DNA of 64,000 nucleotides, from NCBI GenBank assembly GCA_965247665.1, contig CBDFHH010000003.1:1-64000 (forward strand), given 5' to 3'. The position numbers were made by a program, and so were the translations under genes. Source of the stretch: CAUZWH01 sp965247665 (GTDB taxonomy: Bacteria > Pseudomonadota > Alphaproteobacteria > SHVV01). Under the pieces are notes generated by a model. The model searched no databases. It saw nothing but the letters and a program-made list of their open reading frames with translations, and was not told the origin of the DNA. Shown in pieces: positions 50,914 through 59,676 of this stretch; position 1 is the first letter of the stretch; the number at the start of each line of letters is the position of its first letter.

Positions 50914-50949
50914 TGTATGTGTGTGGGTGCATGAGCACACACACATACA
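50914..50949. repeat. TG/CA-rich hairpin
   Basis: TGTATGTGTGTG...TGC faces GCACACACACATACA across a short ATGA loop, giving a long stem with two extra G bases. A further TGTATGTGTG copy follows at 50951. It marks the left end of the repeat array. Confidence 0.6.
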
Positions 50950-50975
50950 TTGTATGTGTGGTAACTGGCACACAG

Positions 50976-51360
50976 TAAGTCATTGATTTGATTGGTTTTT
51001 GTGGCTGGTGCACGCAGCGGTATGGTGCACAGTAAGTGTTTGATTTCATTGGATTGTGGTGGACCATGTACCACTGGTGCACCGGTACACAGGAACGGTA
51101 AGTGTTTGATTTCATTGAATTGTTTAATTTGCGTGTACCACGCACCGTGGTGCACGGTAAGTGTTTGATTTCATTGAGTTGTCCTGGTGCCCACAAATCG
51201 CTGCACCAGCGCGCTATTGCGTGCGCCACTGCCGCATGGTGCATCCGCCGGCCTGGGCGACCGGATTGGTGCACGAGATGGTTAAGTGATTGATATCTCT
51301 GCGTTCCACTGGTGCACGCAAACTGGCACACACAACACCTAAGCGGTTGATCTTGTTGCG
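50976..51360. repeat. Array of six diverged 20-bp direct repeats (TAAGTGTTTGATTTCATTG) with GTGCAC palindromes
   Basis: Cores start at 50976, 51033, 51099, 51158, 51283 and 51340. Three are identical over 19 bp and the others keep TAAG....TTGAT. Spacing is 57, 66, 59, 125 and 57 bp, so one unit is missing or decayed between the fourth and fifth. Most cores follow closely behind a GGTGCAC. The 810-bp gap 50647-51456 has no convincing gene. It lies directly downstream of the primase-helicase gene, where phage replication origins or iteron-like protein-binding sites are usual. Confidence 0.75.
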
Positions 51361-51456
51361 TATTGCCGGTGTGGGACACGGTGTGCACAGGGCGGGTCGC
51401 GCCGAGTCCTGCCGGGAGAAGGCCTATCGGTGCGGTATGACGGGCGATCATGTCGC

Positions 51457-53658
51457 TCATCCCTCGCTGTCGTCGGCGCCGTGAACGAAGTCGCCTTCGC
51501 CGCGGGCGAACGGGCCGTCAGGGACGTCCAGCCACTTATCCTCTTTCGAGCCCGAGGCCATGCCCTTGACAAGTACCGGCGGTCTGACCGAGAGCAGCTC
51601 CTGGACCATGGTCTGGAGATGACGCCGGCCGACGGCATGCAGCGCGGGCGGCAGGCGGTGGCGCTGTTGGAAGATGCCGGCGCCGCCATAGTGGGTGAAG
51701 GGATGGCCGTTCTCGGCCGCCCGCGCGATCGAGGAGACGAGAGCCTCCGACAATTCCGCCGCTGCCACGCGCCGCTTGAGCAGGGACCGGGTAACGTCGA
51801 CCAGGAGGCCGGTGGGCGCCCTGAGATAGGTGCGGATGGTGCGGTCGGCGAGGCCGTTGGCCTTGACCACGGCGCCCTGGAACACGACGTTGCGGGTCGG
51901 CTTCTCGTCGAGGGTCTTGAAGACGGAGCCCTGATACTCTTCGGATGCCGGCCAGAGCGCATAGACCAGGCGCACGCCGTCGACGATGGCGCTGGTGCCG
52001 CGCACCGCATCGCGGGCCTGCTCGACCGTGGTGATGGGCCGGTTGCCCTGGGGCTTGCGCATGTGGTGGGCGATGATGACGGCGGCGGCGGTCTCGGTGG
52101 CGAGGCCGGCCAAGAGCCCGGTGGCGAAGCTGCCGGCGGCGGGATCTGCGTTCACGTCGGCATGGATGAAGGACGACAGCGGATCGAACACCACCAGCTT
52201 GAGATCGGCGATGCAAACCAGCTGATCACGCAGGTTGCGGAAATGCGCGGTCGCTTCCGGGCCATCACGGCCCGAGGCCACCAGTGGGATAGGGCCGCCG
52301 GCGTTGGGAAGCGGCACCACGATCAGGCGCTCGGGCTGTTTGAGACGCAGCCGTTCGGGATCGAGGCGTTCGAGGCGGCGATGCACCTCATCCTCGTCGT
52401 CCTCGGCGGTGATCACGACGGCAGTGCCGAACGCACTGACGCCGCCGCCGAAAGCCATGGGCTCGGGGCTGACCGAGACCGCGCGCTGCCTGCCGGTGGC
52501 GACCGAGAGGGCGAGATCGAGGGTGATCATGCCCTTGCCGGTGTCGCCCATGGCGGCCAGTATCGAGACCACGCCGAGGGGGATCGAGCCGGCGACCAGA
52601 AATCGCTGCTTGGGTACATCGCCGGCATAGCGCGTCGCCTGCCAGTCGGGTAGTTCCAACGATATCTTCTCAGGCTGCGCGGCCTGACGCGGGGCTGCCG
52701 CGATGAAGGATGCGACATCCATGCCCTCGGCCGCCGCGTCGGCCGCGTCCCACTTTTCCGGTTTGTTGTCGGGCGGATTGAGAACGGAGACCGACGCGGC
52801 GCCGGCGGCGAGCACCGCCTGGGACGCGGCCATGGCACATTGCCGGCCGGGCTCATCGTGATCGGGCCAGATCAGTACGCGCTTGCTCTTGAGCGGCGAC
52901 CAGTCGGTCTTGCCGACCGGAGCCGATGCGCCGTTCATGGCAGTGGTGGCGCAGATCCCTTGTTCGATCAGCGCATCGGCGGATTTCTCGCCCTCGACCA
53001 GAACCACCTCCGAGGCCGCCTTGATGCCGGGCCGGTTGTAGAGCGGCCGTGGATCGGGCGCGCGCGCCTTGCGGGCCCGCACGTCCCAGGGGCGGAACTG
53101 CTTGCCGCCGGGCGGATCGTAGCGATAGACGACGGCAATCAGCCGGCCGTCGTCATCGAGATAGTCCCACTTGGCGGTGATCGGGCCGAGCTCGTCGACC
53201 GGCGGCGCTTTTCTTCGGGGCTTGCCGACCCGGTCTTGTTGCAGGGTCCGGGTGCGGCCCTCGAGCCAGGCGAGGATGTCGAGGATGACGGTCTGAAAAT
53301 CGACCCGAATGTCGCGGCCGGTCGCGGCCGCCCACAGCCCGATGATGTCGCCGCCCTCGCCGGTCGCGAAGTCGTGCCACAAACCGGCCTTGCGGCCCTC
53401 GATCTCTACCACCAAGCTGTCGCCGCGATTGCCGTGAATGTCGCCAACGAAGAACTTGCCGCGCTGGAAGACGCCGCCCGGCAGCAGGTAGGAAAGCACA
53501 CCGCGGATGTTGACGAGCATGCGCGACTTGATCTCGTCGGCACTCTCCACCTCATACGAGGGCCAGGCACCGTCAAGACGCTGAGGCTCGGCATCGTTGA
53601 AGTCACGCCAGCGGTTGATGTCGATTACGTCGCCGTCGTTCTTTGTGTCGTCGGTCAT
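51457..53658 (-). CDS. Phage primase-helicase (TOPRIM plus RepA-like ATPase)
   Basis: The 733-residue protein from the ATG at 53658 (MTDDTKNDGDVIDINRWRDF) has a TOPRIM primase segment (EVVLVEGEKSADALIEQG, then KRVLIWPDHDEPGRQ). It is followed by a RepA/RecA-like hexameric helicase domain (VSILAAMGDTGKGMITLDLA; VVITAEDDEDEVHRRLERLD; VVFDPLSSFIHADVNAD; VIIAHHMRKPQG). The N-terminal part resembles primase zinc-domain relatives (GLWHDFATGEGGDIIGLW). It should prime and unwind phage DNA. It overlaps the small upstream gene as ATGA. The repeat array follows its stop. Confidence 0.85.
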   Translation of the reverse strand: MTDDTKNDGDVIDINRWRDFNDAEPQRLDGAWPSYEVESADEIKSRMLVNIRGVLSYLLPGGVFQRGKFFVGDIHGNRGDSLVVEIEGRKAGLWHDFATGEGGDIIGLWAAATGRDIRVDFQTVILDILAWLEGRTRTLQQDRVGKPRRKAPPVDELGPITAKWDYLDDDGRLIAVVYRYDPPGGKQFRPWDVRARKARAPDPRPLYNRPGIKAASEVVLVEGEKSADALIEQGICATTAMNGASAPVGKTDWSPLKSKRVLIWPDHDEPGRQCAMAASQAVLAAGAASVSVLNPPDNKPEKWDAADAAAEGMDVASFIAAAPRQAAQPEKISLELPDWQATRYAGDVPKQRFLVAGSIPLGVVSILAAMGDTGKGMITLDLALSVATGRQRAVSVSPEPMAFGGGVSAFGTAVVITAEDDEDEVHRRLERLDPERLRLKQPERLIVVPLPNAGGPIPLVASGRDGPEATAHFRNLRDQLVCIADLKLVVFDPLSSFIHADVNADPAAGSFATGLLAGLATETAAAVIIAHHMRKPQGNRPITTVEQARDAVRGTSAIVDGVRLVYALWPASEEYQGSVFKTLDEKPTRNVVFQGAVVKANGLADRTIRTYLRAPTGLLVDVTRSLLKRRVAAAELSEALVSSIARAAENGHPFTHYGGAGIFQQRHRLPPALHAVGRRHLQTMVQELLSVRPPVLVKGMASGSKEDKWLDVPDGPFARGEGDFVHGADDSEG

Positions 53659-53867
53659 CGGTGTGCTCCAATCCACTGCTGGACAGCGCCGGCGGCTTGC
53701 AGGTATTCGGCGCTCGGTTTCTTGTCGGTCTCCTGGCCCGGCCGATAGGCCGCCCATGTGCGTGCCAGCAGTTCCCGGGGCAGCCGAAACCAGTGGTGGC
53801 GGCATCCCCACATGCGCGGCGGCACTACGCGCCCGCGGCCCGGCCAATGGCAGGTGTGTGTGCTCAC
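53655..53867 (-). CDS. Small conserved phage protein (CHWPG family)
   Basis: The GTG at 53867 gives 70 residues: VSTHTCHWPGRGRVVPPRMW, then GCRHHWFRLPRELLARTWAA and YRPGQETDKKPSAEYLQAAG. The Cys-His-Trp and Cys-Arg-His-His motifs, possibly metal-binding, are characteristic of a small phage replication-region family. It overlaps both neighbours. Confidence 0.65.
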   Translation of the reverse strand: MSTHTCHWPGRGRVVPPRMWGCRHHWFRLPRELLARTWAAYRPGQETDKKPSAEYLQAAGAVQQWIGAHR

Positions 53868-54631
53868 GGCCCGGTCCTCCAGCAGCGGTCCGACCAGGAG
53901 CAAAACCGGCATTCGTAAAAGTCGGCGGATTGCGCAATGCGCGGCAGCAACTCGCCGGCCTCGGTCGCCTTGATGATCCGCACACCCTTGTCGCTCGCGG
54001 CTTGCGCGAGCGCGCCGTCGAACGGCACCAGTTCGTGGTGCAGCTCGGCGGTGTCCTTGTTGATGGCGGTGAACAGTGCCGGGTTGGCCGAGATGCCGGG
54101 AACGCTCGCTTCCATGTAGGCTTGATAAACCGCGATCTGGGCGGCGTAGACCGGCTGCGAGACGCTGACGCCGCGCTTCGCCGTGTCCTTCCATGACTTC
54201 GCGTTGAGGGACTTGCACTCCCAAAGCGCCGGACAGCCCGGCAGCAGGCCATCGGGGCCTGCGTTTATGATCCCGTCGACATGGCCGCGAATGCGCCCGC
54301 CAGCGACGGAGAAGCCAAACTGCCCGCCGTCCGGCCGGTTGCCCTTGGTTGTGTAGAGATCGAATCCGGCGCGGCGCAGCCAGCTAACGGCCAGATCCTC
54401 GAAGACATGGCCGGCGGCGAAGATGCGCAGCGTCTTGCCGTCGAAGTCGGCGCCGTCGTCCTTCGGCGCCTGGGCGTATTCGTACTGAAGCGCGCGCCCG
54501 CACGGCACGCCGAGACGCGAGCCGCCGAGATAGTCGCGCGGCGTCTGCGTGGCGTTCTCGGCGACCAGGGCCTCGTCGATCAGGGCGTTCACCTGCTCGG
54601 CGACATTGGCTGAGTGGTTGAAGTCCAACAT
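53864..54631 (-). CDS. PD-(D/E)XK (Cas4/RecB-like) nuclease
   Basis: The 255-residue protein (MLDFNHSANVAEQVNALIDE) shows GSRLGVPCGRALQYEY, GRIRGHVDGIINAGPDGLLP with the catalytic Asp, LWECKSLNAKSWKD with Glu-x-Lys, and a C-terminal Cys cluster ECRFCSWSDRCWRTGP. The first Cys plus the three C-terminal Cys may hold an Fe-S cluster as in Cas4 and AddB. Phage versions act as 5'-3' exonucleases for recombination, and a Sak4-like partner is at 58783. Confidence 0.8.
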   Translation of the reverse strand: MLDFNHSANVAEQVNALIDEALVAENATQTPRDYLGGSRLGVPCGRALQYEYAQAPKDDGADFDGKTLRIFAAGHVFEDLAVSWLRRAGFDLYTTKGNRPDGGQFGFSVAGGRIRGHVDGIINAGPDGLLPGCPALWECKSLNAKSWKDTAKRGVSVSQPVYAAQIAVYQAYMEASVPGISANPALFTAINKDTAELHHELVPFDGALAQAASDKGVRIIKATEAGELLPRIAQSADFYECRFCSWSDRCWRTGP

Positions 54632-55041
54632 CAGAACGGGATCTCCGAGTCGATGTCGGCCTCGGCGCTGGCGTGCATGGCGTCCTGGAAGCCACCGACC
54701 GCGACCTCGATCAGGGCCAGGACGTGGGCCTCGGTGAGCTCCGAGAGCCGCGTCGGCCAGCCGATCTCCTCCATGACCTCGGCGACCGGCTTCATGGCGG
54801 CGCGGATCGCTGCCTGTTCCTGTTCGGTAAGATCAATCACGGCCGTGCTCCGGCGCGCGCGGCGGGCCCAGAAGCCCTGGCAGGTCATCGAGCAGAACTT
54901 CACCGGTGGGCGCGGGCGGCTTAGACCCGATGTATCGAACCAGCCGAAGCCGCGCGGTGGCCGCCGGCAGACGGCGCAGAACGGATCGCGGGAATAGAGC
55001 CGGCGCCGGGGATCGATGAGGTCGGCCGGAGGTGTGGACAT
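54631..55041 (-). CDS. Phage zinc-finger protein (DUF6511-like)
   Basis: This 136-residue protein begins MSTPPADLIDPRRRLYSRDP. It has a C-x2-C pair (FCAVCRRP) and KFCSMTCQGFWARRAR, making a compact treble-clef-like finger. A helical C-terminus follows (EMEEIGW-type region, VMEEIGWPTRLSELTEAHVL). It is probably DNA- or protein-binding in the replication complex. Confidence 0.6.
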   Translation of the reverse strand: MSTPPADLIDPRRRLYSRDPFCAVCRRPPRGFGWFDTSGLSRPRPPVKFCSMTCQGFWARRARRSTAVIDLTEQEQAAIRAAMKPVAEVMEEIGWPTRLSELTEAHVLALIEVAVGGFQDAMHASAEADIDSEIPF

Positions 55042-55044
55042 CGA

Positions 55045-55338
55045 TCATTGCTTCCCGTCCTGGATTGCTAAGAATATCTTGTCCATCAAGCCTCGCAGGC
55101 TGATCCCGACGACGTATCGGGCTTTCGAACCCGCCTTGTCGGGGTGGTCCAACTCGGTCCCGATGAACAGGCTCGCGCCGCCGAGCGCGCGATTAATGGT
55201 GAACTTGCCAAGATCGGGGTGTTCGCCATCCGCGAGTTGTTCGGAGAGCGCCAGCTGTAGCGGGTCGGCCAACTCGGCCGTCAGAGTGCCGAGGTCTATC
55301 GTTTGTGGTATTGGCGCATCGCTCAGGCGCTCGCTCAT
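55045..55338 (-). CDS. Hypothetical phage protein
   Basis: Starting at the ATG at 55338 (MSERLSDAPIPQTIDLGTLT) it has 97 residues. This start overlaps the stop of the tiny upstream ORF as ATGA, which supports it over the in-frame codons further up. Motif-free; the sequence ELDHPDKAGSKARYVVGISL hints at a beta-strand-rich C-terminus. Confidence 0.55.
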   Translation of the reverse strand: MSERLSDAPIPQTIDLGTLTAELADPLQLALSEQLADGEHPDLGKFTINRALGGASLFIGTELDHPDKAGSKARYVVGISLRGLMDKIFLAIQDGKQ

Positions 55339-55418
55339 CTGCTTGCCCCCCATATCGTCATCCACCAGCGCCAGCGCTGGCGCAGCGGGCGAAATGCCTG
55401 GCGGAGGAACCCCTTCAT
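55335..55418 (-). CDS. 27-residue basic, Trp-rich ORF coupled at both ends
   Basis: MKGFLRQAFRPLRQRWRWWM-TIWGASR begins in the stop of the helicase gene (ATGA at 55418) and ends overlapping the start of the next gene (ATGA at 55338). Double coupling in a tightly packed operon suggests it is translated. The amphipathic Arg/Trp composition would suit membrane or nucleic-acid contact. Confidence 0.45.
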   Translation of the reverse strand: MKGFLRQAFRPLRQRWRWWMTIWGASR

Positions 55419-58087
55419 GCCGCCTGCTCCATGACCAGCCGGCGGATCGCTTGCTTGTTGAATGTGAAAGTGAGCAGCGCCGACGCCTGGTATCGGTTCA
55501 TGCCGTAATCGTGGCGGCATTGCGGCGGCAGATAGTGCAGCTGCTTCTCGGTCGCCGACTCGTCCAGCCAACGTCGGCTCTTGTGCGCGCTCTCGTCGGT
55601 CTCGTTCTCGTTGAGCCAGTCGTCGGCCGCCGCCAGACAAACCGCACGCTCGCCGACGCTCAGTAGGCGGGGCGGCTGCGGCTTGGCGCCGCCGAGCGCA
55701 TGCCAGCGGCCATTCAGGAAGAAGATCCCGCCCCAGGCATGGAACCCGTTGGCCATTAACGCCGCGTCGTCACCGAACAGATCCGCCCAGCGAAAGCTTG
55801 ACCGTTTCAGAAGGTCGACCTCCGACATGACGAAATTGCCGATTGGCATGACCCCGCCGCCGCTGGGGAATACATAGCCGCAGATCGGACATTCCAGGAC
55901 CGCCAGCGGCACGATAGCGCCGCATTCCGGGCATTGCTTCATCGGCGCGTCGCCATCGGCCTCGTGCCCGTCGAGATCGATGTCTTGTTCGAGCGTGCCG
56001 TGCATGAGGCTCGAGATGCCGAAGTCGAGCACGATGCAGTCGGTCTTGATAACGCCGGGGAACTCGGCGGGATCGATGGTGCGCAAGCCCCGGCCGACCA
56101 TCTGGATCATGGTCGACTTGTAGGAAGACGGTCTGAGCAGCACGACGCAGCTGGTCGGCGGATGGTCCCAGCCTTCGGTCAGCACCGCGATATTGACCAT
56201 CACCTGGATGTCGCCGCCCTGATAGGCGGCGAGAACGTCCCGCCGCTCGCTCTCGGGCATCTCACCCCAGACCATGCCGGCATCGATGCCCGCGGCGACG
56301 AAGGCGTCCCGCACGTTGGTCGCGTGATCGACGGTCGAACAGAAAATCACAGTCTGGCGGTCAGATGCTTTTTCACGCCAGTGCTTGATCACCGCTTCGG
56401 TGATCGGCGCCGTGTTCATGATGGCGGCGACTTCGGCCATATCGAAATCGGCGGCGGTCCGGCGGACGCCTCTCAGTGCCTTTTGGGCGCCGACATCGAT
56501 GACGAAGGTGTGCGGCCGCACCAGATGACCCGAGCCGATCAGCTCGCCCAGCATGATCTGGTCGGCGACATTGGAGAACACCGGGCGCAGCCCCTGCCGG
56601 TCGCCGCGGTTCGGCGTCGCGGTGACCCCGAAAACGCGGACCTTGGGGTTTAGCTCGTGCGCCCGGTCGATAATCCGCCGGTAGCTCTCAGCCATGGTGT
56701 GGTGGGCTTCGTCGACGACCACTAGGTCGAGCGTTGGCATGGCCTTGAGATTGTTCCCGCGCGAGAGCGTCGGAACCATCGCGAAGGTGGTGCGGCCGGC
56801 CCAAGACTTGGTCTTGGCGTTGACAATCGAGGTCGAGAGGTCCGGGTTAACCCGGGCGAACTTGGCGACGTTCTGCGCGGTCAGTTCGTCGCGATGGGCG
56901 AGCACGCAGGCCTTGGCGTCGTTGTCCGCCAGCATCTGGCCGACCGCGCCTGAGAGCATGATCGTCTTGCCCGAATTGTGGGTGACCGTGAAGTCGCCGA
57001 GCAGGTAGAGGTGGTCACGGTCGACCGTGAACCCGGCATACGCTCCTTCACCCGCCGCATGCACGGTGAAGCCGGTACGGCGCGGATTCTTCTTTTGTTT
57101 CCGAGGGTCGGGAATGCGCCGGGCAACACAAAGCGGTAACTCGGCGAAGTCCCCGCAGATCGAGAACCGGTAGTAGGTCTTTCCGTTGACGGGCTTGGGT
57201 TTCGGCAGCGCCATGAAACCGAGGCTACGGGCGACGAAAGCAACGTCATCGGCAAGCTCACGCGATGCCGTGGAATACTCAATCGTGTTACTGGCGAGAT
57301 GGCCGTCGGTGTCGATCAGGCCGGCGAGGACGGCGGCGCGGGTTGTGCGCGAGCCGGTTTTATAGAAGCGCGGTATGAATTTTTTGTCGCTGCCGCATCC
57401 CTTGACGCCGAGGCCCTGAAGCAGCTCGGTCAGGGGATTAGACCGGCCCCTGGCGCCACTGAAGAAATAGGTGTTGGCCTCGTTGCCGGGGATTTGCTCG
57501 ATGCGCAGCCTGAGCCCAAACGCGTTCGCGCTGTCCTGGCAGAACGCGGCGACCTCGGGCTCGGCCGTGGTGATCGAGGGGGTGCCGTGCTTGAGCGCGC
57601 CGTCGCCGAGCAGGAGTCCGAGGAAGTAGGGATCGAGCGGAGGCAGCTCCCTCTCGTCGAAATCCACCGCCGCGCGATAGAGTTTGTGGAGGTGACGGAA
57701 GGTTCCCGATGATCGGAGATAATCGCGAACGGCGATGTTGACGATAGTGCCGGGAGCGGCCCCGTGTTCCTTGCCGTCATTGGTCTTGACCAGCGACAGG
57801 ACGTGGCCGGCGTTGACGATGAACGCTTCGCCCTTGAGCGGCCGGATCTCGACCATCTCGTCGCGGCCGCAGTGCAACTCGAGGACGAGGCGGGGACGGC
57901 TGTCCGGTCCCATGAGGCGATAGCCGGCGGCGACTGCTTCCACCGGCTTGACCGAACCGTCGAACATCAGGATCGGCGTGCCCGGCGCGTGGCAGCCGGT
58001 CGGGGCGACGCCGAGCGTATTGCCGTGCGCCTCGAGCGCGCGAAGACTGCGCTCGACAAACGTCTTCTGGCGGGGGCGAAGCAGCAC
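55415..58087 (-). CDS. SF2 DEAD-box helicase interrupted by an intein
   Basis: The 890-residue precursor starts with GTG (LLRPRQKTFVERSLRALEAH). Walker A is split: GVAPTG at residues 26-31 and SGKT at 372-375, with 340 residues between them. After removal the extein (550 residues) reads APTGSGKT and continues with DEAH motif VVVDEAHHTMAES, VFGVTATPNRGDR and QMVGRGLRTIDP. A Cys4 zinc finger follows (CPECGAIVPLAVLECPICGY). It is a phage recombination or replication helicase of the type found beside exonuclease genes. Confidence 0.88.
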   Translation of the reverse strand: MLLRPRQKTFVERSLRALEAHGNTLGVAPTGCHAPGTPILMFDGSVKPVEAVAAGYRLMGPDSRPRLVLELHCGRDEMVEIRPLKGEAFIVNAGHVLSLVKTNDGKEHGAAPGTIVNIAVRDYLRSSGTFRHLHKLYRAAVDFDERELPPLDPYFLGLLLGDGALKHGTPSITTAEPEVAAFCQDSANAFGLRLRIEQIPGNEANTYFFSGARGRSNPLTELLQGLGVKGCGSDKKFIPRFYKTGSRTTRAAVLAGLIDTDGHLASNTIEYSTASRELADDVAFVARSLGFMALPKPKPVNGKTYYRFSICGDFAELPLCVARRIPDPRKQKKNPRRTGFTVHAAGEGAYAGFTVDRDHLYLLGDFTVTHNSGKTIMLSGAVGQMLADNDAKACVLAHRDELTAQNVAKFARVNPDLSTSIVNAKTKSWAGRTTFAMVPTLSRGNNLKAMPTLDLVVVDEAHHTMAESYRRIIDRAHELNPKVRVFGVTATPNRGDRQGLRPVFSNVADQIMLGELIGSGHLVRPHTFVIDVGAQKALRGVRRTAADFDMAEVAAIMNTAPITEAVIKHWREKASDRQTVIFCSTVDHATNVRDAFVAAGIDAGMVWGEMPESERRDVLAAYQGGDIQVMVNIAVLTEGWDHPPTSCVVLLRPSSYKSTMIQMVGRGLRTIDPAEFPGVIKTDCIVLDFGISSLMHGTLEQDIDLDGHEADGDAPMKQCPECGAIVPLAVLECPICGYVFPSGGGVMPIGNFVMSEVDLLKRSSFRWADLFGDDAALMANGFHAWGGIFFLNGRWHALGGAKPQPPRLLSVGERAVCLAAADDWLNENETDESAHKSRRWLDESATEKQLHYLPPQCRHDYGMNRYQASALLTFTFNKQAIRRLVMEQAA
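56975..57994 (-). other. Intein with LAGLIDADG homing endonuclease
   Basis: It starts at Cys (CHAPGTPILMFDGSVKPVEA, block A) and ends VDRDHLYLLGDFTVTHN with the penultimate His and terminal Asn of block G; the next residue is Ser. A block-B-like NAGHVLSL follows at about position 60. Two LAGLIDADG helices (LGLLLGDGAL near intein residue 127, VLAGLIDTDGHL near 223) indicate a homing endonuclease. Splicing residues and endonuclease Asp are all present, so both functions may be active. Confidence 0.88.
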
Positions 58088-58099
58088 CGACCGTGCCGC

Positions 58100-58786
58100 C
58101 TACTGCGCCCAGGCGGGACGGTTCGGGTTGGCCGGTTGTGCCGCCGGCGCCTGGGCGGGCTGCTGCGGGTAGTTGGCGCCCGCTGCCGTCGGAGCCTGTT
58201 CCGGCGCGTGCGGGGCGACCGGCGCCTGGCCCTGCGGCGCATATGTGGAGGCCGGCGCGCCAGGACGCCACTGGCCGCCGGCTTGCTGGTATGCCTCCCA
58301 ATCCTTTTGGTTGGGCGTCACCGCGAAGCGGATTTCGTTCTTGGGCTCGCCGTTCTGGTCCTTGCCGACATCGATCTTGGCCAAGAACTCTATTCCGTCG
58401 AGCACATGGAGGCCGTCGATGCGGCGGATCGCCTGCGCCTGCGGCGAGGTGTCTTTCTCCGACAGGCCGCGTGCTGAATTGAGGATGCCGCGCACGAATG
58501 ACCGGCCCATATTGCCCCACTCGGGCCCCTTTGGGCTCATCAGGCCGATAAGGCTCCACACCCGGCGGCGCGCGTGCGGGCCTTCGAGGATTACGAATTC
58601 CGCGTTCAGATAGATCGAGCCCGTCATGTTGTTGCGGGTGGCGTAGCTGCCGGTCCAGCCTTGCGAGGGATCGTCGTAACCGCCGGGCTTGATGGTCATG
58701 CGGACCGGGGCGACGGCGCCCCTGGGGATTAGGTCGTAGGACTGTTGCTCTTCCGCGTCATTGAAATCGTTCCAGGCTCCGGTCAT
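58100..58786 (-). CDS. Phage ssDNA-binding-like protein (DUF669-like)
   Basis: The 228-residue protein (MTGAWNDFNDAEEQQSYDLI) has a globular first half with PVRMTIKPGGYDDPSQGWTG, AEFVILEGPHARRRVWSLIG and LHVLDGIEFLAKIDVG. The last 60 residues are disordered, rich in Pro, Ala and Gln (YAPQGQAPVAPHAPEQAPTA). The disordered tail plus the location between a Sak4-like ATPase and a helicase suggests an SSB-like function. Part of the same overlapping minus operon. Confidence 0.6.
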   Translation of the reverse strand: MTGAWNDFNDAEEQQSYDLIPRGAVAPVRMTIKPGGYDDPSQGWTGSYATRNNMTGSIYLNAEFVILEGPHARRRVWSLIGLMSPKGPEWGNMGRSFVRGILNSARGLSEKDTSPQAQAIRRIDGLHVLDGIEFLAKIDVGKDQNGEPKNEIRFAVTPNQKDWEAYQQAGGQWRPGAPASTYAPQGQAPVAPHAPEQAPTAAGANYPQQPAQAPAAQPANPNRPAWAQ

Positions 58787-59676
58787 GGTTGGGCTGCTCC
58801 TTCATCTTCTTGGGTGACGGGGGTATCGGCGGGCCGGGAGGCGGGGCGGCCAAACTCCAGCCTCTCGCTCGCCGGTTTTACGGGGCCGCCGATCTTGGTC
58901 ATGAGGCGACCAAGATGGGGTTCCTCGATGACATCGAGACGCCCGCTGCGGTCCTTGGCCGGATAGCCGAAAGGGTTGAGGGTGCGGCAGACGAAGGCCC
59001 GGTAGGGATCGCCGTCGGCCTGGCCGATCTCTGCCATGACGATGACCTCGTCGACGATGCCGGGGAGTTCGTTGCCGGTCTTCGAGCCCTCGATCTGGGG
59101 GGAGAAGACCCGGCGATTGAAGTCGTCGAGCTTCTCGTCGAGGATGCCGACGAACCAGACGTTCTTGTCGCGGGTGTGCTGCAGGTGGGTGAGCCAGGCG
59201 ATCATCTCCTGGCCATGTAGGCCGTAAGCGCCACGCATGTCTGGCTTGCCGTTGCGGTCCGAGAACGCCTGCGGTTGACCCTTGCACCATTGGAAGCAGA
59301 GCCGGCCGGCGACCGTGATCGAGTCGATGAACACGGTCTCGTACCTGTCGAGGGCGGCCGGCTCGCCGAAGCGCTCGCGTACGGCCTCGAAATGCGCCTG
59401 GCTGTAGACCTGGTCGTCGCGAAGCGCCGGGTTGGGCCCGCCGATGAAGACCGCGAAGTCGCGGCATTCGGACCAGGTGCGCGGTCGGATGGTGTCGCCG
59501 GGCCAGCCCTCGATGGCAAGATCGCCGGCCTCGAGGTCGAAGAACAGCGTGGCGCCGGGCTCCAGCGTCCAGAGCAGCGAGGTCTTGCCGATCCCCGATT
59601 TCCCAAAAATGCAGCCCTTGATGCCGCGGCGCTCGGCGAGACGCTGGTCGGCCGAGATGATCGGGAGGCCGCTCAT
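58783..59676 (-). CDS. Sak4-like RecA-fold ATPase (AAA_24)
   Basis: This 297-residue protein has Walker A IFGKSGIGKTSLLWTL (24-39), Walker B YETVFIDSITVAGR, and the AAA_24 features ATLFFDLEAGDLAIEGW and NVWFVGILDEKLDDF. Sak4 proteins are single-strand annealing recombinases of phages. With the SSB-like gene downstream and the exonuclease at 53864 it would make a recombination module. Overlaps both neighbours by four bases. Confidence 0.78.
   Translation of the reverse strand: MSGLPIISADQRLAERRGIKGCIFGKSGIGKTSLLWTLEPGATLFFDLEAGDLAIEGWPGDTIRPRTWSECRDFAVFIGGPNPALRDDQVYSQAHFEAVRERFGEPAALDRYETVFIDSITVAGRLCFQWCKGQPQAFSDRNGKPDMRGAYGLHGQEMIAWLTHLQHTRDKNVWFVGILDEKLDDFNRRVFSPQIEGSKTGNELPGIVDEVIVMAEIGQADGDPYRAFVCRTLNPFGYPAKDRSGRLDVIEEPHLGRLMTKIGGPVKPASERLEFGRPASRPADTPVTQEDEGAAQP

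Noticed and set aside
50976..51360. Repeat array as a CRISPR
   Set aside because: Repeats are short and imperfect, the spacers share GTGCAC motifs, and there are no cas genes in the window; the Cas4-like gene at 53864 belongs to a phage recombination module.
50729..51460. A 243-codon minus-strand frame over the repeat array with repeated MKSNTY
   Set aside because: Repeats do not keep one phase, composition is unnatural and the frame has no start signal; the repetition is explained at the DNA level.
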